From JAOADN01 sp046155885 (GTDB lineage Bacteria; Pseudomonadota; Alphaproteobacteria; Rhodobacterales; Rhodobacteraceae), in contig JBJXFU010000101.1 in assembly GCA_046155885.1 (NCBI GenBank), forward strand, positions 1 through 39,545: a stretch of DNA of 39,545 nt, in the 5' to 3' direction. Shown one piece after another: positions 1 through 7,161 of the stretch (position 1 is the stretch's first letter; each line of letters starts with the position of its first letter). Below the pieces are notes generated by a model, which saw only the letters and a list, made by a program, of their open reading frames with translations, searched no databases and was not told where the DNA came from. The translations under genes and the position numbers were made by a program.

Positions 1-217
1 AGCGCGTCACCGCCATCTCGCCCAGGTTGAAGGGCGCCCCGGTGCCGCTGACCCTGCCGCGCACCATGACCAGCCCGATCTCGGGCCCGCGCAGCGCCTG
101 GTGCGGCGGCAGCGCGGGCAGCAGCGCCGCAAGCCGCGCGGGCCGGGCGCGGGCCAGAAGCCCCATGTCCCCCGCCCTCTGAGCGTCCCCCGCGAGGGCG
201 GACCCGGAAACCGACAT
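1..217 (-). CDS. phnG: PhnG, C-P lyase complex subunit (5'-end of gene only, runs off the left edge)
   Basis: About the first 72 codons of phnG are visible; the gene continues beyond base 1. PhnG is a subunit of the carbon-phosphorus lyase core complex (PhnGHIJ) and helps PhnI couple phosphonates to ATP ribose. The start is the ATG at 217-215, giving MSVSGSALAGDAQRAGDMGL and then a helix-rich stretch followed by GRVSGTGAPFNLGEMAVTR. That last stretch matches the conserved PhnG segment (E. coli has a GTGERFFAGDATLTR-type sequence). The reading frame is open to the window edge. It diverges from phnF over about 90 bp, so phnG and presumably phnHIJKL lie to the left as a separate operon. An internal ATG at 166-164 is a less likely start. 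Confidence 0.85.
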   Translation of the reverse strand, partial: MSVSGSALAGDAQRAGDMGLLARARPARLAALLPALPPHQALRGPEIGLVMVRGRVSGTGAPFNLGEMAVTR

Positions 218-225
218 CTTGCACG

Positions 226-256
226 ACCTGTCGAATTAACATACAACTAGACAAGT
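226..256. promoter_or_regulatory. candidate PhnF operator between phnG and phnF
   Basis: An inverted repeat is visible: ACCTGTC at 226-232 and GACAAGT at 250-256, with arms matching at 6 of 7 positions around a 17-bp AT-richer spacer. It sits in the divergent phnG/phnF intergenic region and covers the likely phnG promoter. GntR/HutC-type regulators such as PhnF usually bind dyads of this general kind next to their own gene. That PhnF binds here is inference, and the GT-rich repeat TTGTCTAGTTGT on the minus strand could be an alternative core. Confidence 0.35.
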
Positions 257-306
257 GCATACCGCGCCCGCCCGGCAAAGGCAATTCCGGCAGGCATGAA
301 GTTTTC

Positions 307-1038
307 ATGACGGAGCTTCCCGCGATGGGCCGCAACGCCGTCTGGACCGGCATCGCCGCCATCCTCGCGGCCGAAATCTCGGGCGGCCGCTACCGTCCCG
401 GCGACCGGCTGCCAAGCGAGGCGGACCTTTCGGCCCGCTTCGGCGTCAACCGGCACACCGTCCGCCGCGCCCTCGCCCATCTGGCCGGCGCCGGCGAGGT
501 CTTCGCCCGACGGGGCGCCGGCGTCTTCGTCTCGGCCGCGCCGCGCGCCGACTACCCGCTCGGCCGCCGCGTCCGCTTCCGCCAGAACATCGCGGCGACC
601 GGCCGCGTGCCGTCGCGCCGCATCACCCATGTCGAAACCCGACGCGCCGACGCGACCGAGGCCGCAGCGCTCGGCCTTGCCGACGGCGGGACCGTGCATG
701 TGATCGAAGGCGTCTCGCTGGCCGACGACATGCCCATCGCGGCGTTCCGCAGCGTCGTGCCCGCCCTGCGCTTCCCCGGCTTCCCCGCTGCCATGCAGCG
801 CACCGGCTCGATCACCGCCGCCTTCGCCGAGGCGGGTGTCGCCGACTATACCCGCGTCTCCACCCGGCTCGTGGCCAAGACCGCCGGGGGCACCCTCGCG
901 CTGCGACTGCGGCTGACCGAAGGCGCGCCGGTCCTCAGGGCGACCGGGGTGAACGCCGATGCCCAGGGCCGGCCGGTCGAGTTCGGCACCACCTGGTTCG
1001 CGGGCGAACGTGTGGCTTTGACGGTGACACCCGACTGA
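307..1038 (+). CDS. phnF: PhnF, GntR/HutC-family regulator of phosphonate genes
   Basis: Predicted 243-residue transcriptional regulator. Residues about 10-75 form a GntR winged helix (GDRLPSEADLSARFGVNRHT region, then an RRGAGVFV wing). Residues about 90-235 are a UTRA ligand-binding domain as in HutC and PhnF, ending in a GTTWFAGERV-like strand. It probably represses or tunes the phn genes in response to a phosphonate-related ligand. It lies between divergent phnG and co-directional phnM, the usual location for PhnF. The ATG at 307 has poor Shine-Dalgarno context. An in-frame ATG at 325 is preceded by GGAG about 9 bases upstream and may be the real start, which would shorten the protein by six residues. 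Confidence 0.9.
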   Translation: MTELPAMGRNAVWTGIAAILAAEISGGRYRPGDRLPSEADLSARFGVNRHTVRRALAHLAGAGEVFARRGAGVFVSAAPRADYPLGRRVRFRQNIAATGRVPSRRITHVETRRADATEAAALGLADGGTVHVIEGVSLADDMPIAAFRSVVPALRFPGFPAAMQRTGSITAAFAEAGVADYTRVSTRLVAKTAGGTLALRLRLTEGAPVLRATGVNADAQGRPVEFGTTWFAGERVALTVTPD

Positions 1039-1056
1039 CTGTCACACGGCCGTAGC
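1039..1056 (+). promoter_or_regulatory. possible Pho box upstream of phnM
   Basis: CTGTCAC at 1039-1045 matches a PhoB half-site perfectly. After a 4-base spacer the second half (CCGTAGC) matches poorly, giving about 11 of 18 positions overall. It lies just after the phnF stop and about 60 bases before phnM. It would make phnM phosphate-responsive independently of phnF, but with only one good half-site this is weak. Confidence 0.25.
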
Positions 1057-1118
1057 CTTCGGCAGTTATCCACAAGACCCAACGAGGGCCCCAAGGGCCG
1101 CTGATCCGGGCTTCATAC

Positions 1119-2300
1119 ATGGCGGACTTCCTGCCCCCGATGCGCCTTGTCGGCGCCGCCGTCCTGCGCGACGGCGTGCTGCAGTCCCGCTCGGTGGCGC
1201 TGGCCGCCGGCCGGATCACCCGCGGGCCGCTGCCGGAGGTCGACCTGACCGGCTACTACGTCCTGCCCGGCATCGTCGACCTGCACGGCGACGGGTTCGA
1301 ACGCCACATCTCGCCCCGTCCCTCGGCCCCCTTTCCCATCGCCACCGGCCTTGCCGGCTATGACCGCGAAGCGGCGTCCTGCGGCGTCACCACCGCCTAC
1401 CTGGCGCAGGGCTGGAGCTGGGAAGGCGGCCACCGGGGCCCCGACGCGGCCGAAGCGCTCTTTGCCGCGCTCGACGCCTTCCGACCGCAGGCGCTGACCG
1501 ACCTGCGCATCCAGATCCGTGCCGAAACCCACCTGGTATCCGAAGGCGCGCGCCTGATCGACACCGTCCGCCGCCATGCGATCGGCTACGTCGTCTTCAA
1601 CGACCATCTGGGCGAGGCCGTCGAGATGCGGCGCTCCACCCCGGGCGATTTCGCCTCATGGGCACACAAGATCGGCCGCAGGCCGGAAGAGCTCTGGGCC
1701 GCCATCGGCGCGGCGACGGCCCGCGCGCCCGACGTTCCGCGCCACCTCTGCCGGCTGGCCGAGGCCTTTGACGGGATGGGGGTGGAATATGGCAGCCACG
1801 ACGACCCCGACGGCGATACCCGCGAACGCTACCGGATGATCGGCGCCCGCATCGCCGAGTTCCCGATCACGCATCAGGCGGCGAGCGCGGCCAAGGCGAT
1901 GGACAGCCCCGTGGTGATGGGCGCGCCGAACGTCGTGCGCGGCAAGAGCCAGGCGGGCAACATCGCCGCCACCGACCTGATAGCGGCGGGCAACTGCGAC
2001 GCGCTGGTGTCGGACTACCACCTGCCCGCGCTGGCGCTGGCGGCCTGGGCACTGGTCGACCTGGGGATTTGCGACCTGGCGAAAGCCTGGGCCATGATCT
2101 CGGCCGCCCCGGCCGCGATCCTCCGCCTGACCGACCGGGGCCGCATCGAACCGGGCCGCCGCGCCGATCTGGTCATCGTCAACCAGACGACCCGAGCCGT
2201 CGAGGCGACCATCGCGGGCGGCCGCCTCGCCTATCTCGCGGGCAATGCCGCCGGGCGCTTCATCACCGGCTTTCCGGCGCTGCGGCTTGCGGCCGAATAG
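1119..2300 (+). CDS. phnM: PhnM, alpha-D-ribose 1-methylphosphonate 5-triphosphate diphosphatase
   Basis: A 393-residue amidohydrolase-superfamily enzyme of the C-P lyase pathway. PhnM removes pyrophosphate from ribose 1-alkylphosphonate 5-triphosphate to give the PhnJ substrate. Visible landmarks are the metal-binding VDLHGDGFERHISPRP block near residue 50, FNDH, YGSHDDPDGDTRERY, MGAPNVVRGKSQAGN and VSDYHLPA. The SQ in place of SH in the APN block is, as far as I recall, normal for alphaproteobacterial PhnM. The gene follows phnF on the same strand with an 80-bp gap. Its stop is three bases from the stop of the convergent hexapeptide gene, leaving no room for a separate terminator. The Shine-Dalgarno upstream of the ATG is weak. 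Confidence 0.92.
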   Translation: MADFLPPMRLVGAAVLRDGVLQSRSVALAAGRITRGPLPEVDLTGYYVLPGIVDLHGDGFERHISPRPSAPFPIATGLAGYDREAASCGVTTAYLAQGWSWEGGHRGPDAAEALFAALDAFRPQALTDLRIQIRAETHLVSEGARLIDTVRRHAIGYVVFNDHLGEAVEMRRSTPGDFASWAHKIGRRPEELWAAIGAATARAPDVPRHLCRLAEAFDGMGVEYGSHDDPDGDTRERYRMIGARIAEFPITHQAASAAKAMDSPVVMGAPNVVRGKSQAGNIAATDLIAAGNCDALVSDYHLPALALAAWALVDLGICDLAKAWAMISAAPAAILRLTDRGRIEPGRRADLVIVNQTTRAVEATIAGGRLAYLAGNAAGRFITGFPALRLAAE

Positions 2301-2303
2301 CCC

Positions 2304-2921
2304 TCAGCCGCCGTAGCGCTCAAGGAACGCCTCGGCGGGCAGAGTACGGAAATCCGCCAGCGCGGCACGCAGGCGCGCATGGTCCCAGTCCCACCAAGCC
2401 AATGCCAGCATCCGGTCGGCGATGCCGCGCGGGAACCGGTCGCGGAGCGGCACGGCCGGGACGCCCGCCACGATCATGTACGGGGCCACGTCCTTCGTCA
2501 CCACCGCGCCCGAGGCCACCACCGCCCCGGCGCCCACCGTCACGTCGGGTTTCACGATGGCGCCGTGGCCGATCCAGCAGTCGGGGCCAATCGTGGTGCG
2601 CCGGGCGGCACGCGCGGCGAAGAACTCCGCGTCGTCCGCGACATCGTCCCAGTAGTGTTCCGACCGGTAGAGGAAATGGTGCAGTGAGGCATTGCCCATC
2701 GGGTGGTCGGTCGGTCCGATCCGGGTCATCGCCGCGATGTTGGCGAACTTGCCGACGCCGGTGTTGGCGATGTCGGCGAAGCGGTCGCAATAGGCGTAGT
2801 CGGCAAAGTCCGAATTCACCACCCGGCTGCCCTGCCCGACCTCGGTATAGGCGCCGAAGCTCGACCGCGCGATCTCGCATCCCGGGTGGACGAAGGGCGC
2901 ATCCGCCATCAGCCGCGACAT
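2304..2921 (-). CDS. hexapeptide-repeat acetyltransferase-like protein of phosphonate clusters
   Basis: A 205-residue left-handed beta-helix protein of the LpxA/chloramphenicol acetyltransferase type. Hexapeptide turns are visible in the first 60 residues (VHPGCEIARSSFGAYTEVGQ) and again at about 110-150 (IGPDCWIGHGAIVKPDVTVG, then ASGAVVTKDVAPYMIVAGVP). HPMGNASLHHFLYRSEHYWD lies between the two blocks, and WWDWDHARLRAALADFRTLP closes the protein. This matches the hexapeptide transferase family that accompanies phn operons. Its substrate is unknown; an acyl transfer to an aminophosphonate, comparable to PhnO, is a guess. The start ATG (2921-2919) shares one base with the phnE2 stop, so translation is probably coupled. 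It is the last gene of the phnCDE1E2 operon. Confidence 0.82.
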   Translation of the reverse strand: MSRLMADAPFVHPGCEIARSSFGAYTEVGQGSRVVNSDFADYAYCDRFADIANTGVGKFANIAAMTRIGPTDHPMGNASLHHFLYRSEHYWDDVADDAEFFAARAARRTTIGPDCWIGHGAIVKPDVTVGAGAVVASGAVVTKDVAPYMIVAGVPAVPLRDRFPRGIADRMLALAWWDWDHARLRAALADFRTLPAEAFLERYGG

Positions 2922-4258
2922 CAGTGCCCGCCCTCGCCGCCCCGGATCAGCCGGCGGCGCAGCCATCCCGAGAAGCTGTCCATCAGGATCACCATCAGCA
3001 CGATCAGCACCATGTAATAGGCGACCTCTTCCCAGTCCTTCTGGGTGGCGATGGCCTGGGTCAGAAGCAACCCGATCCCGCCGCCGACGATTGCGCCGAT
3101 CACCGTGGCGCTGCGGGTGTTCGATTCCAGCATGTAGAGCACCTGGCTCAGCAGCACCGGCGTGACCTGCGGGATCACCCCGAACCGGGCACGCTGCAAA
3201 GCCCCGGCGCCGGTCGACCGGATGCCCTCGACCTGCTTTTCGTCGATGTTCTCCAGAGCCTCCGAGAAGGTCTTGCCGAACCCCCCGGTGTCGGTGATCA
3301 GGATCGCCAGCGCCCCGGTCATCGGCCCCGGGCCGAAGGCGCGCGACAGCACGATGGTCCAGATCAGCGCGTCCACCCCGCGCACGAAGTCGAAAACCCG
3401 GCGCATGGCGAAGCGGACGGCGACGAAGGGCGCGAAGTTCGACGCGGCAAAGAACGCCAGCGGCAGGGCGACCATCGCCCCCGCCAGCGTGCCGAGGAAC
3501 GCCATCAGCACTGTCTCGCCGATCGCCCAGATCACGTCCTTGTGGCGCCACATCTTGTTGTCCCAGACTTCCGAAGCGATGTAGGCCGCGTTCGTCCTCG
3601 CGGGGTCGACCCGGTCCCCCCAAAGCGACAGGGACAGCAACTCAAGGGGGCCCTTGCCGTAGAACGGGCTGTCGAGGGTGAAGAAGAACAGCTCCCACCC
3701 GAACTGATAGCGGAAGGTCTCGACCTTGGACCGGGTGTAGGTGAACCTGCCCGCATCGGTGGTCACGCTGACACGGGTGTCGGAGGCGTTGATCCAGTCG
3801 GGCACCGGCCCGGGCGGCAGCGTCAGCACCAGCTTGCCGCCATCCGGCTCGATGCCGATCACGCCATAGCCCGGAACCATGTAGCGCGCGCCCTTGCCCG
3901 CATATTCGACCATGTGCCCCCGGCCGAGGTCGATGCGCGTCACCCCGCCCGCCTGCGTCACCCATTCGGGAAGCATCCCCGGCGGATAGGTGCCCTTGTT
4001 CTCGCCCTCGATCGCGATCGCGACCTGGCCGGTGCCGTTGTCCCGGGTGACATGGGTCTTGTGGAACACGAAGTCCGAAGCAAGGATCGCCGCGTTGTCC
4101 AGCCGCGCCCGCTCGGCCAGGCCCGGCACGTCAAAGGCGACGAAAATGTAGGCCAGATAGACCAGAATGACGACGGGCACCGCGATCGCGAAGCGGCGCT
4201 TGGCGCGGAACATGCCAGTCACGGTGCCGTGCAGGGCGGCGGCTTCGGTCACGGCCAT
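2921..4258 (-). CDS. phnE2: PhnE2, phosphonate ABC transporter permease with large periplasmic insertion
   Basis: A 445-residue inner-membrane permease, much longer than the usual 260-290 for PhnE. After a short cytoplasmic start there is a first membrane span (FAIAVPVVILVYLAYIFVAF, about residues 23-42). An insertion of about 180 residues follows, rich in beta-type sequence (FVFHKTHVTRDN, GVIGIEPDGGKLVLTLPPGP). The normal permease core then begins near VIWAIGETVLMAFLGTLAGA. The EAA loop (EALENIDEKQVEGIRSTGAG) contacts the ATPase. The core ends with further spans and a basic C-terminal GWLRRRLIRGGEGGH. It should pair with PhnE1 as a heterodimer served by PhnC and PhnD. Two bases separate it from phnE1. 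Confidence 0.93.
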   Translation of the reverse strand: MAVTEAAALHGTVTGMFRAKRRFAIAVPVVILVYLAYIFVAFDVPGLAERARLDNAAILASDFVFHKTHVTRDNGTGQVAIAIEGENKGTYPPGMLPEWVTQAGGVTRIDLGRGHMVEYAGKGARYMVPGYGVIGIEPDGGKLVLTLPPGPVPDWINASDTRVSVTTDAGRFTYTRSKVETFRYQFGWELFFFTLDSPFYGKGPLELLSLSLWGDRVDPARTNAAYIASEVWDNKMWRHKDVIWAIGETVLMAFLGTLAGAMVALPLAFFAASNFAPFVAVRFAMRRVFDFVRGVDALIWTIVLSRAFGPGPMTGALAILITDTGGFGKTFSEALENIDEKQVEGIRSTGAGALQRARFGVIPQVTPVLLSQVLYMLESNTRSATVIGAIVGGGIGLLLTQAIATQKDWEEVAYYMVLIVLMVILMDSFSGWLRRRLIRGGEGGH

Positions 4259-4260
4259 GG

Positions 4261-5139
4261 TCAGGCCCCCTTAACCAGACGGTCGCGGTAACGGCTGGAA
4301 ATCTGGTCGATGATCACGATGGTGATGAACAGCAGCAGGAAGATCGCGATCACCTGATCGTACCGGCCCTGCCCCCACTGCATCGCGATCTTCAGGTCAT
4401 AGCCGATCCCGCCCGACCCCACGAACCCCAGGATCGCCGAGGCGCGCACGTTGACCTCGAACCTCAGGAGCCCGTAGGACAGCCAATTCGGCGCCACCTG
4501 CGGGATCACGCCCAGCCAGATCTTCTGCCCCCAGGCCGCGCCGACCGACGAAAGCCCTTCGACCGGCTTCATGTCCGTGTTCTCGGCCACTTCCGAGAAC
4601 AGCTTCCCCAGCGCCCCGGCGGTGTGCAGGGCGATGGCGATCATCGCGGGCACCGGGCCGTTGCCGAGGATGTAGATCAGGATCAGCGCGATGACGATTT
4701 CCGGAATGGCGCGCATCATGTCCATCAGGCGGCGGAACAGGCCGATCAGACGCGGCCAGCGCGCCAGCCCGCGCGTCGAAAGGACCGCCAGCACCGCCGC
4801 CGCCAGCGCCCCCAGCATGGTCGAGACGGCCGCGATGTTCACCGTCTCGATCAGCGATGGCAGGAACTGCAGGAAATAGCCCGGAAGGTTCGCCCGGTTG
4901 GCCCAGGCCTCGGACATCACCTCGGCCGGAAAATCGTCGAGCTGGGCAAGGCCCGGCAGGAAGTCACCGGCGTTGCGTTCTTCGGCGACCCGGAAGCCCG
5001 CGGCCAGCATCGCCACAAAGAGAATCAGCAGGATGCCGCCATAGACGCGCTTGCGGCGAACCATCGACAGATAGTCGTCCGTCTTTTCAGAAGGCAGACC
5101 CGGCGGGCCGGACCCGCGGTCCATCGTGATGTCGACCAT
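4261..5139 (-). CDS. phnE1: PhnE1, phosphonate ABC transporter permease
   Basis: A 292-residue permease subunit. The N-terminal 28 residues are cytoplasmic. A first span at about 33-50 (GGILLILFVAMLAAGF) is followed by a periplasmic stretch to residue 90 and then the typical BPD_transp_1 core. The EAA motif is EVAENTDMKPVEGLSSVGAA, followed by a VIPQVAP turn, and GFVGSGGIGYDL is the conserved late motif of PhnE. The gene lies 61 bp downstream of phnD, and that gap holds a terminator, so permease expression is probably attenuated relative to the binding protein. It is almost directly joined to phnE2. Confidence 0.93.
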   Translation of the reverse strand: MVDITMDRGSGPPGLPSEKTDDYLSMVRRKRVYGGILLILFVAMLAAGFRVAEERNAGDFLPGLAQLDDFPAEVMSEAWANRANLPGYFLQFLPSLIETVNIAAVSTMLGALAAAVLAVLSTRGLARWPRLIGLFRRLMDMMRAIPEIVIALILIYILGNGPVPAMIAIALHTAGALGKLFSEVAENTDMKPVEGLSSVGAAWGQKIWLGVIPQVAPNWLSYGLLRFEVNVRASAILGFVGSGGIGYDLKIAMQWGQGRYDQVIAIFLLLFITIVIIDQISSRYRDRLVKGA

Positions 5140-5150
5140 GCGTCACCCCG

Positions 5151-5182
5151 CAAGAAAACCGGGCCCCGCGAAGGGGGCCCGG
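5151..5182 (-). terminator. intra-operon Rho-independent terminator between phnD and phnE1
   Basis: On the minus strand a perfect 9-bp GC stem (CCGGGCCCC paired with GGGGCCCGG, plus-strand arms 5159-5167 and 5174-5182) has a six-base loop containing TTCG and is followed by TTTTCTTG. It sits just after the phnD stop inside the phnCDE1E2 operon. It should give partial termination, leaving more phnD than permease message. Confidence 0.75.
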
Positions 5183-5200
5183 CAAATCCGGATCAGGCGA

Positions 5201-6097
5201 TCAGTTCGATTCCTGCAGCTTGCGGGCGGCGATGATGCCCAGGTACGCGTCGTGGGTGACCGGAACGAAGTCCTTGGCGTCACCGGCAGCGACATTGTAG
5301 GCGCATTCCTTGTCGGTCTGCCACATCGTGTCCATCAGGGCGTAGATCTTGTCCTTCACGTCCTGCGGCAGGGCGCGGCGGACGACCAGCGGGCCTTCCG
5401 GGATCAGCTTCGACTTCCAGATCTCGACCAGGTCGTTCATGTCGACCAGACCCGCGTCGGCGGCCTTGCGGAAGGCGCCCGAATTGTAGCCGTCTTCCCA
5501 GTTGCCCAGGCCGTCGGCCCAGCTCACGCCGGCCGCGAAATCGCCGTTGGCGACCCCGACGATGGTCTGTTCGTGCCCGCCGGAGAACTTCACTTCCGAG
5601 AAGAACTCGTCCAGCTTGCCATGCGCCTCGGTCAGTTCCGCAGCAGGGACAAGATAGCCCGAGGTCGAGTTCGGGTCGGCGAAGGCGAAGACCTTGCCCT
5701 TGGCGGCGTCCAGCGAGGTCAGGCCGCTGTCCTTCCTCGCGAAGCCGATCGAGTAGTAGCCGGTGGTGCCGTCGGTGTTCTGCTTGGTCAGCATGATATC
5801 CACGGCTTCGGGATCGGTCAGGTAGACCTTGGCGTAGGCCGAGGCGCCAAGCCAGGCATAGTCCAGCGTGCCGCCAAGCAGGCCCTGGATCACGCCGTCG
5901 TAGTCGGCCGGGGTGAAGAGCTTCGTCGGCACGCCGAGTTCCTTCTCGACCGCGACCCGCAGGCACTCGGTCGAGGTCAGGCGGTCCTGGGCGTTCTCGC
6001 CGCCGAGGATGCCGATGTTGAATTCCTTGATGTCCTGCGCGACAGCGGCTCCGGCAAGGGCGGTGGTGGCCGCGAGGATGGCGATCAGATGCTTCAT
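5201..6097 (-). CDS. phnD: PhnD, phosphonate-binding periplasmic protein
   Basis: A 298-residue solute-binding protein. A signal peptide is clear: MKHLIAILAATTALAGAAVA, then mature protein from about QDIKEFNIGI. The family motifs include the ILGGENAQDRL start, CLRVAVEKELGVPTKLFTPA, GTLDYAWLGASAYAKVYL, and VFAFADPNSTSGYLVPAAEL, which carries the phosphonate-contacting S/T residues typical of PhnD and PtxB. It captures phosphonates in the periplasm for PhnC-PhnE1-PhnE2. A GGAGA Shine-Dalgarno precedes the ATG. The message is bounded by a hairpin on the phnC side and a terminator on the phnE1 side, consistent with higher expression of the binding protein. Confidence 0.95.
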   Translation of the reverse strand: MKHLIAILAATTALAGAAVAQDIKEFNIGILGGENAQDRLTSTECLRVAVEKELGVPTKLFTPADYDGVIQGLLGGTLDYAWLGASAYAKVYLTDPEAVDIMLTKQNTDGTTGYYSIGFARKDSGLTSLDAAKGKVFAFADPNSTSGYLVPAAELTEAHGKLDEFFSEVKFSGGHEQTIVGVANGDFAAGVSWADGLGNWEDGYNSGAFRKAADAGLVDMNDLVEIWKSKLIPEGPLVVRRALPQDVKDKIYALMDTMWQTDKECAYNVAAGDAKDFVPVTHDAYLGIIAARKLQESN

Positions 6098-6116
6098 GGT
6101 CGTCTCCGGTTGAATG

Positions 6117-6133
6117 GCCCCGGGCCGGGGCCG
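6117..6133 (-). other. intercistronic hairpin between phnC and phnD
   Basis: GGCCCCG, three loop bases and CGGGGCC form a perfect 7-bp stem in the 57-bp phnC-phnD gap, just upstream of the phnD ribosome-binding site. No U-tract follows, so it is more likely an RNA-stabilising or processing element than a terminator. Confidence 0.45.
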
Positions 6134-6154
6134 GGTGAAGTTCAGGCGTGCAAT

Positions 6155-6979
6155 TCAGGCAAGCATTTCGCGGGCATAGGCCTTGTCGCCCTCGGTCCCG
6201 AGGGCGTCGATCGAAGTCGAGGTGGCGCTTTCCGAGAACGAGGCGTCGGCGCCATAGATGTCGCGGGCGGCGCCGGTGGTCAGTTGATCCGGCAACCCGT
6301 CGAACACGATCCGTCCGTCGCGCATCCCGATCACCCGGTCGCAGTAGCGTCGCGCGGTGTCGAGCGTGTGCAGGTTGGCGATGACGGTGCGGCCGTCTTC
6401 CTCGTGGATGCGGCGCAGCGCGTCCATCACCACCTGCGCGTTCATCGGGTCGAGGCTGGCGATGGGCTCGTCGGCCAGAATGATCTTCGGGTCCTGCATC
6501 AGCGCCCGCGCGATGGCGACCCGCTGCTGCTGGCCGCCCGACAGCGCCTCGGCCCGCTTCGGCGCCTGTTCGGCGATGCCGAGCCGGTCGAGGATGCCGA
6601 GCGCACGGACGATATCGGCCTCGGGCCAGAGGTTGAACATGGTGGCCAGCGTCGACCGGCGGTTCAGGATGCCGTGCAGCACGTTCGAGGCCACGTCGAG
6701 CCGCGGCACAAGGTTGAACTGCTGGAAGATCATCGCGCACTGGCTTTGCCAGGCGCGCTTCTCGCGCCCGGTCAGCGCCAGCACGTCGCGCCCGTCGAAC
6801 AGGATCTGCCCGGCCGTGGCATCGGTCAGGCGGTTCATGATCCGCAGCAAGGTGGACTTGCCCGCCCCGGACCGGCCGATGATGCCGAGGAAGATGGGGC
6901 GGTCCAGACCGAACGATACGGCATCGACGGCGGCCTTCCGTCCGAACAGCCGCGTGACGTCCCTGACTTCCAGAAGCAT
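6155..6979 (-). CDS. phnC: PhnC, phosphonate ABC transporter ATP-binding protein
   Basis: A 274-residue ABC ATPase. Walker A is GRSGAGKST near residue 36. The Q-loop is in MIFQQFNLVPRLDV, the signature is LSGGQQQRVAIARAL, Walker B is KIILADEP, and the H-loop is in NLHTLDTA. The FQQFNLVPRLDVASNVLHG block is characteristic of PhnC. It energises import through PhnE1 and PhnE2. The tail after about residue 245 (SFSESATSTSIDALGTEGDK) is an extension beyond the conserved ATPase fold. First gene of the minus-strand phnC-phnD-phnE1-phnE2-hexapeptide operon, divergent from the second transporter operon at 7162, with which it shares a 182-bp regulatory region. Confidence 0.95.
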   Translation of the reverse strand: MLLEVRDVTRLFGRKAAVDAVSFGLDRPIFLGIIGRSGAGKSTLLRIMNRLTDATAGQILFDGRDVLALTGREKRAWQSQCAMIFQQFNLVPRLDVASNVLHGILNRRSTLATMFNLWPEADIVRALGILDRLGIAEQAPKRAEALSGGQQQRVAIARALMQDPKIILADEPIASLDPMNAQVVMDALRRIHEEDGRTVIANLHTLDTARRYCDRVIGMRDGRIVFDGLPDQLTTGAARDIYGADASFSESATSTSIDALGTEGDKAYAREMLA

Positions 6980-7032
6980 GCGCGTCCCCCCAGACGGACG
7001 CTTGCCTCTTAGGGGTGCTTTGTAATGCTTGT

Positions 7033-7050
7033 GCCGCAGTTTTGTGACAC
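7033..7050 (-). promoter_or_regulatory. phnC: candidate Pho box facing phnC
   Basis: Read on the minus strand the site is GTGTCAC, AAAA, CTGCGGC. It matches the PhoB consensus (CTGTCAT, four A/T, CTGTCAC) at about 13 of 18 positions, with the A-rich spacer at the right length. It lies 54-71 bases upstream of the phnC start. PhoB control of phn genes is well established; binding at this site is inference. Confidence 0.4.
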
Positions 7051-7088
7051 TTCAGAATCTCCGCCGTACCCTGCCGCGCCCGCCCCGC

Positions 7089-7106
7089 GCGTCACAAAGT
7101 TGTTGC
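7089..7106 (+). promoter_or_regulatory. candidate Pho box facing the second phosphonate-type operon
   Basis: GCGTCAC, AAAG, TTGTTGC matches the Pho-box pattern at about 11 of 18 positions and lies 56-73 bases upstream of the ATG at 7162. Together with the oppositely oriented candidate at 7033-7050 it would let PhoB drive both divergent transporters. The match is moderate. Confidence 0.33.
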
Positions 7107-7161
7107 CGATGGCGGCTACGCCCCCTTCCCACGCTCATTCGCCAATCAGGGGGCTTATCCG

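Noticed and set aside
2069..4291. Very long open frame on the plus strand (about 740 codons) across the hexapeptide and phnE2 genes
   Set aside because: Its translation is low-complexity Arg/Pro/Gly/His sequence antisense to two clear genes; such shadows are expected in DNA this GC-rich.
5126..7012. Long plus-strand open frame (about 628 codons) opposite phnD and phnC
   Set aside because: Antisense shadow of genes with clear signal peptide and ATPase motifs; no recognisable domain.
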